Source: DATKMP01 sp963790045 (lineage in GTDB: Bacteria; Bacteroidota; Ignavibacteria; UBA10030). Taken from it: a stretch of DNA of 46,409 nt. Both the position numbers and the translations under genes were made by a program. Under the pieces are notes generated by a model. The model ran no database searches. It worked only from the letters and a program-made list of their open reading frames with translations, and had not been told where the DNA came from. The stretch covers positions 1-46,409 of the forward strand of contig CAWBMS010000012.1 in the NCBI GenBank assembly GCA_963790045.1, read 5' to 3'. The stretch's first letter is position 1. The number at the start of each line of letters is the position of its first letter. Below are positions 35,387 to 44,109 of the stretch, piece after piece.

Positions 35387-37312
35387 ATGAAATTCAAAAC
35401 GTTCAAATACCGAAAACTGTTCATCATACTCTCTTTCATGTTGTTATGGTGTACAGGATATGCTGTTCCAGATTCATCCAATAGCACTATAAATCTGGAA
35501 GGACCTTGGCAATACCGCTGGGGCATGTCACTGCAAGACTCTACAGGCAACTATGCGTGGCTTGCGGCGAACACACAAGATACAGCATGGAAATTCATTG
35601 ACCGGCCTGAATTGATCGATGATCATCCAAACGAGACCGACCTGTGGGCACGAACGGATCTTCCACACAGGCAGACCGCCGCTCCTGCTATTTTTATCCT
35701 GTATGTTGTAGAATCCATCGAAGTATATGTTGAAGATTCGCTGGTCTATCGGTTCGGCGATTTCGCCTTTCAGCGAACAACACCGCAGCGCGCCTGGGTA
35801 TGGCATCTTGTCGATCTGCCGCAGGATTGTTCCGGCCGCAGACTGACGCTGCATGTTCGCAGCAACGTATACAAACCCTCCATTCAGGGTGAAATTCTCT
35901 TTGGTTCGGGAAAACTCCTGCTGGAGAAAATGCTTCGGAATGATATTGTCGGATTTCTTCTGAGTCTCGGAACCATTTTAACGGGAATAATTTTTTTGGT
36001 TATTGCTGTCGTCGCCCGTGACGTAAGAGTCTTCAAGGGCGTCATTGTTGCACCGATCGGTATCGGGATGTTCGGGCTTTTTCCATTGCAGATCATGCAG
36101 TGGATTTATTTCGCGCCTGCGTTGTATTATTTCCTTGAACACGCGGGAATGTACATTGCCACAGTGGGGTTCCTGATGCTCATCGAATCACTGATGGCGT
36201 TTCCCTATCAAAAAATATTCAGGCGGTTGTGGCAGGCAATGACTATCTATGGAACCGCCATGCTGATCGGTGAAGTGACCGTCTACACAAGCAATCTGGT
36301 GCAAATGATCCCGCTGTACTTCATCATCGTCCTCTGTATGGGTCTGCTGTTCTGGTACAGCGCAAAAAGCATGCGTCTGGTTGAACGGGAAATGCGAGTG
36401 CCGTTGACCGCTTTGAATATGTACGCTGTTCTTGTCATCATCGAAATCGTCCTCTTCTATTATCGTGTCTATGCACGGGAAAGCAGAGAAGGAATCCCCT
36501 TCATTAATACCGGCAGTTTCTTCCTCTTTGTGATTCTCGGCTGGATGGTTTTTTCGCATTATGATAAAATGAATAAACGCATCATCGCCCTGCAGGAAGA
36601 CGCATTGAGAAATCAAGCTGCTGCACACGAAGCGATGGAACGGCAGCAGCGTGAACGTGCAGAGCATGAACGGAATCTCATCCTTTCCCGTGAGCGGGAG
36701 CGGCTGCGCATTGCACAGGATTTGCACGATGAGATCGGTTCGCGCCTTACGGAGATTCGGATCGTTAGTGAAATGGCGAAGGATCATACAGGGCGCCGCG
36801 GTACCATCAAAGAAAAATTGGGAGAACTATCCACGGCAACGGAAGATGTGATCTCGACCTTCAGTGAAATTGTTTGGTCGCTCAATCCAAAGAATGATTC
36901 GTTAGAAAATCTTGCCGCGTACATCGGACAGCGTGCCATTGATTTCCTGGCGAAAGCAGACATCCGCTGCAGATTGGATATGCCGCCGGAGTTTCCCGCT
37001 CTGAAGATTGAATCACAGGTACGGCATCATCTTATCTTGGCAACGAAAGAGACGTTGAACAATATTGTGAAGCATGCCGATGCATCGATAGTTTTGTTCG
37101 GCATCGCCATCGATGACGGCCAATTGAGCATTGTGATACAGGATGACGGACATGGATTCGATGAAGCGACGGTGCGAAACGGTGGAAACGGATTAACAAA
37201 TATTCGCAAACGAATCGAATGCATCGGCGGTACGACACGCATCGAGAGTATCTTCGATCAAGGGACAACGGTAACATTTCAGATAGATACAAAGAATCTC
37301 CAAGCGGTATAG
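35387..37312 (+). CDS. 7TM sensor histidine kinase (HisKA_3 type)
   Basis: A 641-residue membrane sensor kinase. After a signal-like N terminus, residues ~25-180 form a periplasmic beta-rich domain resembling 7TMR-DISM extracellular modules (LEGPWQYRWG; LWARTDLP). Seven transmembrane helices follow, roughly 190-395. A coiled coil (~400-435, rich in Arg/Glu) leads to the HisKA_3 dimerisation domain with the phospho-acceptor His447 in RIAQDLHDEIGSRLTEI. The HATPase domain shows ETLNNIVKHADAS (N box), DDGHGFDE and GGNGLTNIRKRIE. It pairs with the regulator that follows after 52 bases; the signal is unknown. Confidence 0.93.
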   Translation: MKFKTFKYRKLFIILSFMLLWCTGYAVPDSSNSTINLEGPWQYRWGMSLQDSTGNYAWLAANTQDTAWKFIDRPELIDDHPNETDLWARTDLPHRQTAAPAIFILYVVESIEVYVEDSLVYRFGDFAFQRTTPQRAWVWHLVDLPQDCSGRRLTLHVRSNVYKPSIQGEILFGSGKLLLEKMLRNDIVGFLLSLGTILTGIIFLVIAVVARDVRVFKGVIVAPIGIGMFGLFPLQIMQWIYFAPALYYFLEHAGMYIATVGFLMLIESLMAFPYQKIFRRLWQAMTIYGTAMLIGEVTVYTSNLVQMIPLYFIIVLCMGLLFWYSAKSMRLVEREMRVPLTALNMYAVLVIIEIVLFYYRVYARESREGIPFINTGSFFLFVILGWMVFSHYDKMNKRIIALQEDALRNQAAAHEAMERQQRERAEHERNLILSRERERLRIAQDLHDEIGSRLTEIRIVSEMAKDHTGRRGTIKEKLGELSTATEDVISTFSEIVWSLNPKNDSLENLAAYIGQRAIDFLAKADIRCRLDMPPEFPALKIESQVRHHLILATKETLNNIVKHADASIVLFGIAIDDGQLSIVIQDDGHGFDEATVRNGGNGLTNIRKRIECIGGTTRIESIFDQGTTVTFQIDTKNLQAV

Positions 37313-37364
37313 CCCAAATGGGCTATTGCACGCCGGGCAATTGCAAGCTAAGTTTGAGAAAAAT

Positions 37365-37997
37365 ATGATTCGTGTAGCAATTGTTGAAGATGATGAAAAA
37401 TTACGGACCAATCTTATTGCCTTGATAGAAACGGCAAAAGGATTTCGTTGCGTCGGCGCGTATCCGAATGCCGAAGAAGCCCTTATCAATATCCCGCGTA
37501 AAACACCGGATGTAACGTTAATGGATATTAACCTGCCGGGGATGGATGGCATCGAATGCACCGTACGATTGAAAAACGAATTGCCGGCTGTCCATATTAT
37601 TATGCTCACCGTGTATGAAGATGCGGAAAAGATTTTCGATGCGCTGAAATCCGGGGCAGTGGGATACTTGTTGAAAATGACCTCGCCGACAAAAATACTC
37701 GATGCAATCAAAGATGTGTGTTCCGGCGGTTCACCGATGTCGGCACAGATTGCACGAAAGGTGGTACAATCATTTCATCATATACCGGTCAAAGGAAGAA
37801 ATAACAGTGAAGTCACATTAAGCACACGCGAAGATGAAATTCTTGATCTTCTTTCAAAAGGATACTTGTATAAAGAAATTGCGGAACGGCTTTCCATTAG
37901 CCCATCGACAGTTCACAATCACTTGAGAAATATTTACGAAAAATTACAAGTGCACACACGTACGGAGGCAGTGGTAAAATATTTAGAGAGTAAATGA
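37365..37997 (+). CDS. NarL/FixJ-type response regulator
   Basis: A 211-residue DNA-binding partner of the upstream kinase. Its receiver domain has the acidic pair (IVEDDEK), the phospho-acceptor Asp54 (TLMDINLPGMDG), the switch Thr (IIMLTVYED) and the conserved Lys (GYLLKM). A LuxR-type HTH follows: STREDEILDLLSKGYLYKEI, then AERLSISPSTVHNHLRNIYE. The frame opens at 37326, but the receiver begins at the ATG at 37365. A small hairpin (ATAGCCC/GGGCTAT, ~37311-37326) lies between kinase and regulator. Confidence 0.94.
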   Translation: MIRVAIVEDDEKLRTNLIALIETAKGFRCVGAYPNAEEALINIPRKTPDVTLMDINLPGMDGIECTVRLKNELPAVHIIMLTVYEDAEKIFDALKSGAVGYLLKMTSPTKILDAIKDVCSGGSPMSAQIARKVVQSFHHIPVKGRNNSEVTLSTREDEILDLLSKGYLYKEIAERLSISPSTVHNHLRNIYEKLQVHTRTEAVVKYLESK

Positions 37998-38020
37998 GCG
38001 CTCGAGTCATACGGAATATA

Positions 38021-38052
38021 AGGCGGACGTTGAACAAGCGTTCGCCTTTTTT
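38021..38052 (+). terminator. Rho-independent terminator of the two-component operon
   Basis: A 9-bp stem with one G-U pair (AGGCGGACG with CGTTCGCCT) is followed by a T run, 24 bases after the response-regulator stop codon. Confidence 0.88.
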
Positions 38053-38082
38053 ATTTTCTCTGAGTGGTACACAAATGGGCTA

Positions 38083-38113
38083 TTGTGCGGGGCAGGATTG
38101 GCACATATATTTG
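38083..38113 (+). promoter_or_regulatory. Possible Bacteroidota-type promoter
   Basis: TTG (38083-38085), a 20-nt spacer and TATATTTG (38106-38113) match the TTG-N19-21-TAnnTTTG pattern of Bacteroidota housekeeping promoters. It lies about 94 bases upstream of the LamG-T9SS gene. Confidence 0.4.
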
Positions 38114-38206
38114 TACAATGATTTTTATAGATGCATAGCAAGAATTCAAGACGGAGATTTTTAGTATATCATTCAATCATTCACTATTAATACATATGGA
38201 GGTACT

Positions 38207-39468
38207 ATGAAACATCTTTTACTATTTTCTATCTTCTTCGTGTTTTTCACCACGGCCAATGCACAGTGGGGAAACGCGCTCAGCTTCAACGGCTCATCTC
38301 AATATGCCGCTACAAGTACATTTAGTACCGATCACAGATAACTTTACAATAGAAGCATGGGTAAAATGGGCAGGAGGCGTCAATACTCAATTTATAGTAA
38401 TGAACGGTACGAACGGTCGCGACCAAAGCGGATACGCAATGGCGATTTATGCTGATGGTACTCCTGTAATTTTGTTGTCGGAAAGAGCATGGCTGAGATG
38501 GAACGTCTTCAAAAATTCCAATTGGTGTCTGGACTCATATTGCTATTGTTAGTAACAGTGGTACCTGGTCAATATTTGTAAATGGAACAAGTGTCCTTAC
38601 ACAAGCTGGTAGCCCCAGTACTCCAGCTGAATTTTTTTCAATAGGTGTAACCGATTCCTACTATGGGACCTCTGATATAGGAGGCTACTTTAATGGGGTT
38701 ATTGACGAAGTAAGATTTTCCAATGTTGTGAGATACACTTCGAACTTCACACCGTCTTCGACGCCTTTTACTACAGATGCTAATACTATTGCGCTGTATC
38801 ATTTCGATGAAGGAAGCGGCACAACGACCGCAGACGCTTCAGGAAATGGCTATACTCTGGGGCTCGCCAATAGCCCGGCATGGATTGTGAGTTCGCTTCC
38901 TGTCGAACTAACGTCCTTTACCGCAACGACAACAAAATCCTCTGCAACGCTTGCATGGCAGACAGCAACGGAAGTAAACAACTACGGTTTTGATGTGGAG
39001 AGAAGAACGGTTGGGGAAACGGTAAGTGGTAAATGGGAGAAGGTAGGATTTGTGGCGGGCAATGGTACGAGCAACAGTGCACACAGTTATTCGTACACGG
39101 ATAATGCTATTACAGCAGGGACGTACGTATATCGATTGAAACAAATCGATAACGGCGGAGCATACAAATATTCTAATGAAGCTCAAGTAACGATAGCAAC
39201 GCCGAAGAGCTTTGCATTGAATCAGAATTATCCCAACCCGTTCAATCCGACCACGACGATCAGCTACGATGTGCCGCAGCAATCGAATGTGAAGATTGCG
39301 GTCTATGATATTATGGGAAGAGAACTCGCAACGCTGGTGAACGAAACAAAAGATGTGGGAAGTTACCAGACGGTGTGGAACGCAAACAAGATTGCAAGCG
39401 GCGTGTATTTTTATAGAATAAGTGCGGGTGCTTACACGTCCGTGAAGAAGCTTGTATTGCTGAAATGA
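38207..39468 (+). CDS. Secreted LamG protein with T9SS-type sorting domain (two frameshifts)
   Basis: Three frames join into about 419 residues. The ATG at 38207 (GGAGG upstream at 38198-38202) gives a signal peptide ending near TANAQW. A LamG/concanavalin domain follows (ALSFNGSSQYA; NFTIEAWVKWAGG; GVWTHIAIVSNSGTW; GVIDEVRFSNVVRY; TIALYHFDEGSGTT). A fibronectin-like region (VELTSFTATTTKSSATLAWQ) precedes the sorting domain (NQNYPNPFNPTTTISYDVP; GVYFYRIS; KKLVLLK). The breaks lie near 38324 and 38495, each explained by one extra base. It probably binds surface glycans; a two-component system lies directly upstream. Confidence 0.82.
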
Positions 39469-39508
39469 TGCTCAATTGCAATGAAGTGGTTGCAATGCCG
39501 AGATAAAA

Positions 39509-39549
39509 TCTACCACCCCGCTCCGATGCAATCGGAGCGGGGTGGTAGA
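39509..39549. repeat. Perfect 19-bp-stem hairpin
   Basis: The arms TCTACCACCCCGCTCCGAT and ATCGGAGCGGGGTGGTAGA are fully complementary around a 3-nt loop (GCA). It lies 41 bases after the LamG-T9SS stop codon. No T run follows, so it is more likely a repeat element than a standard terminator. Confidence 0.8.
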
Positions 39550-39673
39550 AAAGCAATGAGGCGCACTTGTTTAAAACTTAACAGCTCGCAACAGCGGCGG
39601 AAATGATGTTGTAGAGAGGATGAAATGGTTGCGGTGTGGAGAAAGACGTTGGACTATCTGGAAGAATAATATT

Positions 39674-39725
39674 GTCGTCCCGCTAAGCGGGACGTCTGTT
39701 TAACGCCTCCGGCTGCGGGGATGAC
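39674..39725. repeat. Short GTCGTCCC...GGGATGAC inverted-repeat element
   Basis: About 52 bp bounded by GTCGTCCCGC and GCGGGGATGAC with an internal hairpin (GTCCCGCT/AGCGGGAC). The ends resemble those of the MITE-like units at 32.5-32.8 kb, suggesting a reduced relative. The rest of 39550-39794 shows nothing definable. Confidence 0.55.
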
Positions 39726-39794
39726 ACGGATGTTTTTGTAGTATGACTATTTTTGAGATGGCTTGTAGTAAGAATATAAAAATAGTTCGATAGA

Positions 39795-41048
39795 TTACTT
39801 CGCTTCTTTCCTGAACACCACAATACGATTGGAGTTGGTGCCTTTCTCGTTGTTGTCCACGCCCCAGATGTTGGAAGTCTTCGTGAACTTTTGCCGATTC
39901 ACCACAATGCCGATACATTTGAATCCCGTTTTCAATCCGAGCGGAACGATGTGCTCATCTAATTGCATTGTGTTCTTTTGTATTTCACCGACTTCAAATG
40001 CCACAAAGCCGCGCGGTTTGGTGATGCGATGAAGTTCACGAAACACGCCAAGCATAACTGCCGACCATTCTTCCACGGTATGCGCCATCGTAATATTTTT
40101 TGCAATACTCTTTGCATCCAATCCGTTGAACCAGCAGCGCAGCCAGTTATCCTGCGCGTAATCAACGACATCGAGAAATGGCGGGGATGTAACCGTGAGC
40201 TGTACGGAATTGGATTTGATCGTTTTTGTTTCGCGTGCATCGCCGCACAAAAATTGGGCAGTTCCTGCCGCGTGATGCAGCGATGCGAGATCGGACGTTG
40301 TGAGATCATGCATCAGCGTTTGCGATTTTTTCAGAATGATCACGCGCGTGTCGCGGTATTCCGGTTCTTGTTTCAATTTGATGTTGATCTTGCGCTGGCT
40401 ATCTGCGCTCACGGCTTGATTGGGCGGCAATGTATAGACAGAGAAAAATCCTTTCGAGTGTCCCGTTAACCTGTTGGTTGCAACCATGCGAATCCACCGG
40501 TCGAGATCGTCTTCTTCATTTGCATGGAGCCGCTGCTCCAAATAATTTTTGATCGAAACAACTTCTGCTTCTGTTTTTTTATAAAAGAACATCGAGAGAT
40601 CGGTATCGGATTCCGCATCAGGATCAATCGGGAGTTTGTCCAATCGTTGAATGAGAAGTTCTGGATTCGGTGGAAATAATCGTGGGCGGCTCAACATTGC
40701 GCTTAACGGATTAGCGTCGTTGACGATGACGCTGCGCTGCAGCAAACTTGCTTCGAGCATCGTGGTGCCGCGTCCGCTGAACGGATCATACACCACGTCA
40801 TCCGGATTGGTCAACAGATCAATAAAAAATTTTGGAAGCTGTGGTTTGAAACATGCACGATAGGAAACTTCATGCAATGAATGCCCTTGCCGCTGCTGCG
40901 AGGTCCAGAACTCACCGATGAATCGCGGAACCGATTGTCCGGCAAGATCGAGGTCTTCGACTTCGGACATCCGGTAATTGATTTCGTCCATCAGCCGGTC
41001 GATGAACGGGCGCTCTTCGCGCGGAATTTTAGATTTGATTGGTGACAT
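39795..41048 (-). CDS. Orphan DNA methyltransferase (N4-cytosine/N6-adenine type)
   Basis: A 417-residue amino-methyltransferase. Motif I-like VYDPFSGRGTTMLEA is at residues ~87-100 and the catalytic motif IV TSPPFLDVVDYAQDN is at ~287-301. About 190 residues lie between them, which may hold the target-recognition region (GHSKGFFSVYTLPP). This I-before-IV order differs from the IV-before-I order of beta-class enzymes that share these motif spellings. TSPPF favours N4-cytosine or a related specificity. No restriction-enzyme gene is adjacent, so it is probably orphan. It follows a GNAT gene by 9 bases. Confidence 0.82.
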   Translation of the reverse strand: MSPIKSKIPREERPFIDRLMDEINYRMSEVEDLDLAGQSVPRFIGEFWTSQQRQGHSLHEVSYRACFKPQLPKFFIDLLTNPDDVVYDPFSGRGTTMLEASLLQRSVIVNDANPLSAMLSRPRLFPPNPELLIQRLDKLPIDPDAESDTDLSMFFYKKTEAEVVSIKNYLEQRLHANEEDDLDRWIRMVATNRLTGHSKGFFSVYTLPPNQAVSADSQRKINIKLKQEPEYRDTRVIILKKSQTLMHDLTTSDLASLHHAAGTAQFLCGDARETKTIKSNSVQLTVTSPPFLDVVDYAQDNWLRCWFNGLDAKSIAKNITMAHTVEEWSAVMLGVFRELHRITKPRGFVAFEVGEIQKNTMQLDEHIVPLGLKTGFKCIGIVVNRQKFTKTSNIWGVDNNEKGTNSNRIVVFRKEAK

Positions 41049-41057
41049 ACAATTGAT

Positions 41058-41495
41058 TTATGATAAAATATATGAAAACAAGTATGCGCGTTTTTCAAAT
41101 CCAAGTTTTTCATAAAACTTGTGCGCTTGTTCACGCGGAAATCCAGAATCGAGTTCTACGCGCTTCATTCCCTGTTGTGTTGACCGGCGGATCGCCTCAT
41201 TGATAAGCTGCGTGCCGATTCCGTTGCCTCTGAGTTTTTCATCGACAACTAAAGCATAGATATATGAGATGAATCCTTCCTGCCAGAGATTGTTGACGAT
41301 GGCGTAGGAACAAAATCCAACAACAGCACCGTTCAATTCAGCACAAAACAATTCATCTGTTGCCGATGCGTTCCCGCGTTCAAAAACTTTTTGCAGTTCG
41401 GCTTTATGGATGGCTTTGTTCGGCCATAATTGTTGGAACAGCGGAAAAATAATTCCAAAATCTTGATCGATGGTGTTGCGTATGATGATGTTCAT
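41058..41495 (-). CDS. GNAT-family N-acetyltransferase
   Basis: A 145-residue single-domain acetyltransferase. It shows the strand GAVVGFCSYAIV, the acetyl-CoA-binding VVDEKLRGNGIGTQLINEAI and the C-terminal REQAHKFYEKLGFEKR. The substrate is unknown. It lies between a DUF885 peptidase gene and the DNA methyltransferase gene, with short gaps, so the three may be co-transcribed. Confidence 0.88.
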   Translation of the reverse strand: MNIIIRNTIDQDFGIIFPLFQQLWPNKAIHKAELQKVFERGNASATDELFCAELNGAVVGFCSYAIVNNLWQEGFISYIYALVVDEKLRGNGIGTQLINEAIRRSTQQGMKRVELDSGFPREQAHKFYEKLGFEKRAYLFSYILS

Positions 41496-41546
41496 AGATG
41501 CTCTTGTGAAGACAATTACTTCGTTTTACGGAAGCACTGCTTGTGC

Positions 41547-42788
41547 TCATACCAATCCAGACGGCAAGCGGGGTGAAGAAATGAGTTTAAGAAATTCTGT
41601 CCAGCGTTTTTCGGGATGCTCGGCAATGCCGCCGCGGTTTTCGATATACCGCTTGACCAAATCCTGTCCGAGATTATAATTGATGACGTAACTGCGGTAT
41701 TGATCGAAGAACCGTGTGCGCTGCATCGCGCGTTCCGGCGACATCAATGCGTACTGCACTAACCACTGAGCGGCATCTTCGCGCGAGCACAGTCCATTCA
41801 AATATCTTCGTGCGGCTTCGTTGTGCGCGTAATTTAATTGTTCCGTTATCGCCTGAACGGCAGAATAATTTTCCGCTTCTTTTTTTTCTAAGTGCGCGAT
41901 AGGGAAGAGCACATCGCGTTCAAACTCCATGCGTTCTTTGCCGGGAAACGCGACGTTGATGCCGAAGTTCGCCGTTCCTTCCGCGATCAGCGATTGCGGG
42001 CTGAAGAGTGCGTACGCGGTAAATTCCACCCAGCCACGCGTGCGAGCAAATTCCGTTTCCAATAAACAATTATAAACGTGATGCCCGGGATAACCTTCGT
42101 GCGCAGCAAGATCGATGGCGCGTTCTAAAAAAATCGGCAGGTCGGTGTTGATCTGAATTAAACTTTCGTTGTTGCCTTTATACCAATTGTAGCCGCTCCA
42201 GGATTTATTCTGGACGTATTCGATTTTGAATTGTTCGTTTGCAGGAAGGTGAATATGTCTTTCGGTACGCTCGCGGCATTCATGAATTGCCGCTTGAAAC
42301 ACCGCATCGAGTTGATCGTGAGCGATGGTAAAGTGCTTTCGATATTGTTCAACTCGTTCTGGAACCGGTCCTTTGCCGGGAACGCGTGTGTCTAATGCAG
42401 CAATTAACTTTTGGAAATATTCTTCACTGTTCGTCGGCGGTATAGCGTCGTACAATGCTTTTGCTTCTTCATCGAACGATAATTTTTTCCCGCCCAGCAT
42501 TTCTACGTGCGTAATCAACGCGGAAAGCTGCGTTGTTAAGTAATGGTAACGCAATTGCGTGAGTTCTTCTTCATCGGAAATATCGGGCAACTCAATTTCT
42601 AATTTTGCCTGCAGCGCTTCGTTTTTGATTTGCTCCAGCGGCTTGCGCTGTGCCTTTGCTTCATCCGTCCATTCAGCGGGACCATAAAACGCATCGACGT
42701 AGTCGGCATCGTGCTGCCCGACAGCGAGAACGAGTTTTACGTACGTCTCTGCAAAATGATTCAGTGTTGTAAGAATAGAGTTAGACAT
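41547..42788 (-). CDS. DUF885-family metallopeptidase-like protein
   Basis: A 413-residue mainly helical protein. The zinc-site signature AHEGYPGHHVYN (HExxxGHH form) is the hallmark of DUF885 proteins. Downstream LIAEGTANFGINVAFPG supplies a further likely Glu ligand. The ATG at 42788 is preceded by AAGGA at a good distance, so it is preferred to the upstream TTG at 42806. There is no signal peptide, so it is probably cytoplasmic. It starts 10 bases after the preceding gene, suggesting an operon. Confidence 0.85.
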   Translation of the reverse strand: MSNSILTTLNHFAETYVKLVLAVGQHDADYVDAFYGPAEWTDEAKAQRKPLEQIKNEALQAKLEIELPDISDEEELTQLRYHYLTTQLSALITHVEMLGGKKLSFDEEAKALYDAIPPTNSEEYFQKLIAALDTRVPGKGPVPERVEQYRKHFTIAHDQLDAVFQAAIHECRERTERHIHLPANEQFKIEYVQNKSWSGYNWYKGNNESLIQINTDLPIFLERAIDLAAHEGYPGHHVYNCLLETEFARTRGWVEFTAYALFSPQSLIAEGTANFGINVAFPGKERMEFERDVLFPIAHLEKKEAENYSAVQAITEQLNYAHNEAARRYLNGLCSREDAAQWLVQYALMSPERAMQRTRFFDQYRSYVINYNLGQDLVKRYIENRGGIAEHPEKRWTEFLKLISSPRLPSGLV

Positions 42789-42798
42789 CGTACAATCC

Positions 42799-43389
42799 TT
42801 ATTCAAGTCCTTTCACGAATGTTCCGGCAACAACGCGATATGACGGATGATACCATTGTTCATATTCTGCTGAATGATGAACCGCGGGAAAATTATTTTC
42901 CTCCATCTCATGAAAATAATGTTGCACACTTTCCACTTTGAACGGAATGAGCGCTTCAGTAGCAAGCGCGATAATGTTACTGAGATAAATTTTGAGCAGC
43001 GGGACAGACGGTTGAATTTCTTTTGCTGTTTGAACCATTGCTGCAATAAGTTTTTCGATACTGCCGCCGTGTTGTTTGTACGGCCGCAAGTTGATGCGTA
43101 CGATGGAACTATCGCTGGCAAGATATTCCGCGCGCGGTTCTTGCGATGATGTGTCGATTCCGTTCCATTCTTCCTGCAAGTATGAACGCACCATTGCCGT
43201 ATCGGCCATGATGTGTTCATTTCCCATTGCCGCCTGATACGCGAACTTGTATAAATCCTGCATCGTTAATTTCGGATGCTGCCGGACTTCTTCCTGTACG
43301 TTTTGTTGTATATTTTTTTCTTGCTGGGCAAATCCGCAGACGCTTATCGAGAGAAGCATCGCGACGAGCATAAATATTTTACGATTCAT
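42799..43389 (-). CDS. Exported protein of unknown function
   Basis: A 196-residue protein using the ATG at 43389, which gives a signal peptide (MNRKIFMLVAMLLSISVCGF, cleavage near FAQQ). The mature protein is mostly helical: a charged N-terminal stretch (QNVQEEVRQHPKLTMQDLYK), then LYKFAYQAAMGNEHIMAD, and ends in HSAEYEQWYHPSYRVV. No family is recognised. It lies 10 bases upstream of the DUF885 gene and is probably co-transcribed with it. Confidence 0.7.
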   Translation of the reverse strand: MNRKIFMLVAMLLSISVCGFAQQEKNIQQNVQEEVRQHPKLTMQDLYKFAYQAAMGNEHIMADTAMVRSYLQEEWNGIDTSSQEPRAEYLASDSSIVRINLRPYKQHGGSIEKLIAAMVQTAKEIQPSVPLLKIYLSNIIALATEALIPFKVESVQHYFHEMEENNFPAVHHSAEYEQWYHPSYRVVAGTFVKGLE

Positions 43390-43420
43390 CGATTCTTTGT
43401 TATGCAATGTGAATTTTAAA

Positions 43421-43448
43421 TAACTGGGAGGAAGCTGTGCTTCCGACC
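43421..43448. repeat. REP hairpin flanking the transposase gene, left copy
   Basis: The element begins TAACTGGGAGGAAGC and ends GCTTCCGACC, with a 6-bp stem GGAAGC/GCTTCC. It shares the TAACTGGGAGG start and the CCGACC end with the right copy, in the opposite orientation. Confidence 0.75.
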
Positions 43449-43488
43449 AAGTTGTTGATTGAATTGTTCCGATGGTGATGTGGTTTAA

Positions 43489-44034
43489 CTAATAAAGACA
43501 TTCAATTTTTAAAACACTATGGTCGTTAAGGATATAATTACGTGCACTGGAAAATGTCCAATGCTCTGGTTGTTCTACAAATCCTTTTCGTACAGGATTG
43601 TTGCGGATGTATTCAAGTTTTTCTCGATACATTGATTCATTCTCGAGAATGATGGGGTGATTTCCTTCTGTCCAAATTTTATAGTCATTCCCTTTTGCAT
43701 CAACAACGGCAGCTTTGCGAAAAGCGTTTAAAATATCCGCTTTGTGTATTGCTTGAAGTTCATGAATGATTTTTTTTGCTGTGAACTGTTTAAAATCTCG
43801 CATAGTGTCGGACAATGGGTGTTCCTTTGTGCCGGATGCGATAAGGTGGAGGTGATTGGGCATGATTACGTATGCAAATATTCTAAGTTCTTTGACCGAT
43901 TGACAGTGTCGTAAACTGTTGATGATGATTTCAAAAAATATCCGTTCAACAAAAACATATTGCCACTCAACGAGAGTTGCTGTAAGAAAATACAATGCTT
44001 CTTCTGAACCTTGAATAATCTTCCAGTGTGACAT
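43489..44034 (-). CDS. REP-associated tyrosine transposase (RAYT, Y1/HUH family)
   Basis: A 181-residue single-strand DNA transposase of the IS200-like fold. The HUH motif HLH at residues 61-63 lies in AYVIMPNHLHLIASG. Further family blocks are DTMRDFKQFTAKKI (~77-90), IWTEGNHPIIL (~120-130) and EYIRNNPVRKGFV (~141-153), with a closing WTFSSARNY. Which tyrosine is catalytic cannot be assigned by eye. The gene is bracketed by inverted REP hairpins at 43421-43448 and 44047-44075, the typical REPtron layout. It is probably a domesticated, single-copy enzyme rather than a free insertion sequence. Confidence 0.85.
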   Translation of the reverse strand: MSHWKIIQGSEEALYFLTATLVEWQYVFVERIFFEIIINSLRHCQSVKELRIFAYVIMPNHLHLIASGTKEHPLSDTMRDFKQFTAKKIIHELQAIHKADILNAFRKAAVVDAKGNDYKIWTEGNHPIILENESMYREKLEYIRNNPVRKGFVEQPEHWTFSSARNYILNDHSVLKIECLY

Positions 44035-44046
44035 TCTTTATATTGA

Positions 44047-44075
44047 GGTCGGGAGTAGGAACTCCCTCCCAGTTA
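44047..44075. repeat. REP hairpin flanking the transposase gene, right copy
   Basis: The element begins GGTCGGGAGT and ends ACTCCCTCCCAGTTA, with a 6-bp stem GGGAGT/ACTCCC. Read on the minus strand it starts TAACTGGGAGGG and ends CCGACC, matching the left copy and the hairpin at 23574-23595. Confidence 0.75.
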
Positions 44076-44109
44076 TTAGCATGAAAAATCGCAAAACAGT
44101 GGCAGCGAT

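Noticed and set aside
38126..38206. Sigma54 promoter upstream of the LamG-T9SS gene
   Set aside because: The nearby TGGCAC (38099-38104) lacks a proper TTGC box at the required spacing; the TTG-N20-TATATTTG pattern fits better.
39795..41495. Restriction-modification or defence island around the methyltransferase
   Set aside because: Neighbours are a GNAT gene, a DUF885 peptidase and a secreted protein; no nuclease, helicase or toxin-antitoxin pair is recognisable.
43489..44034. Complete IS200/IS605 insertion sequence
   Set aside because: There is only one transposase gene. The flanking inverted REP hairpins fit a RAYT better, and no TnpB gene is present.
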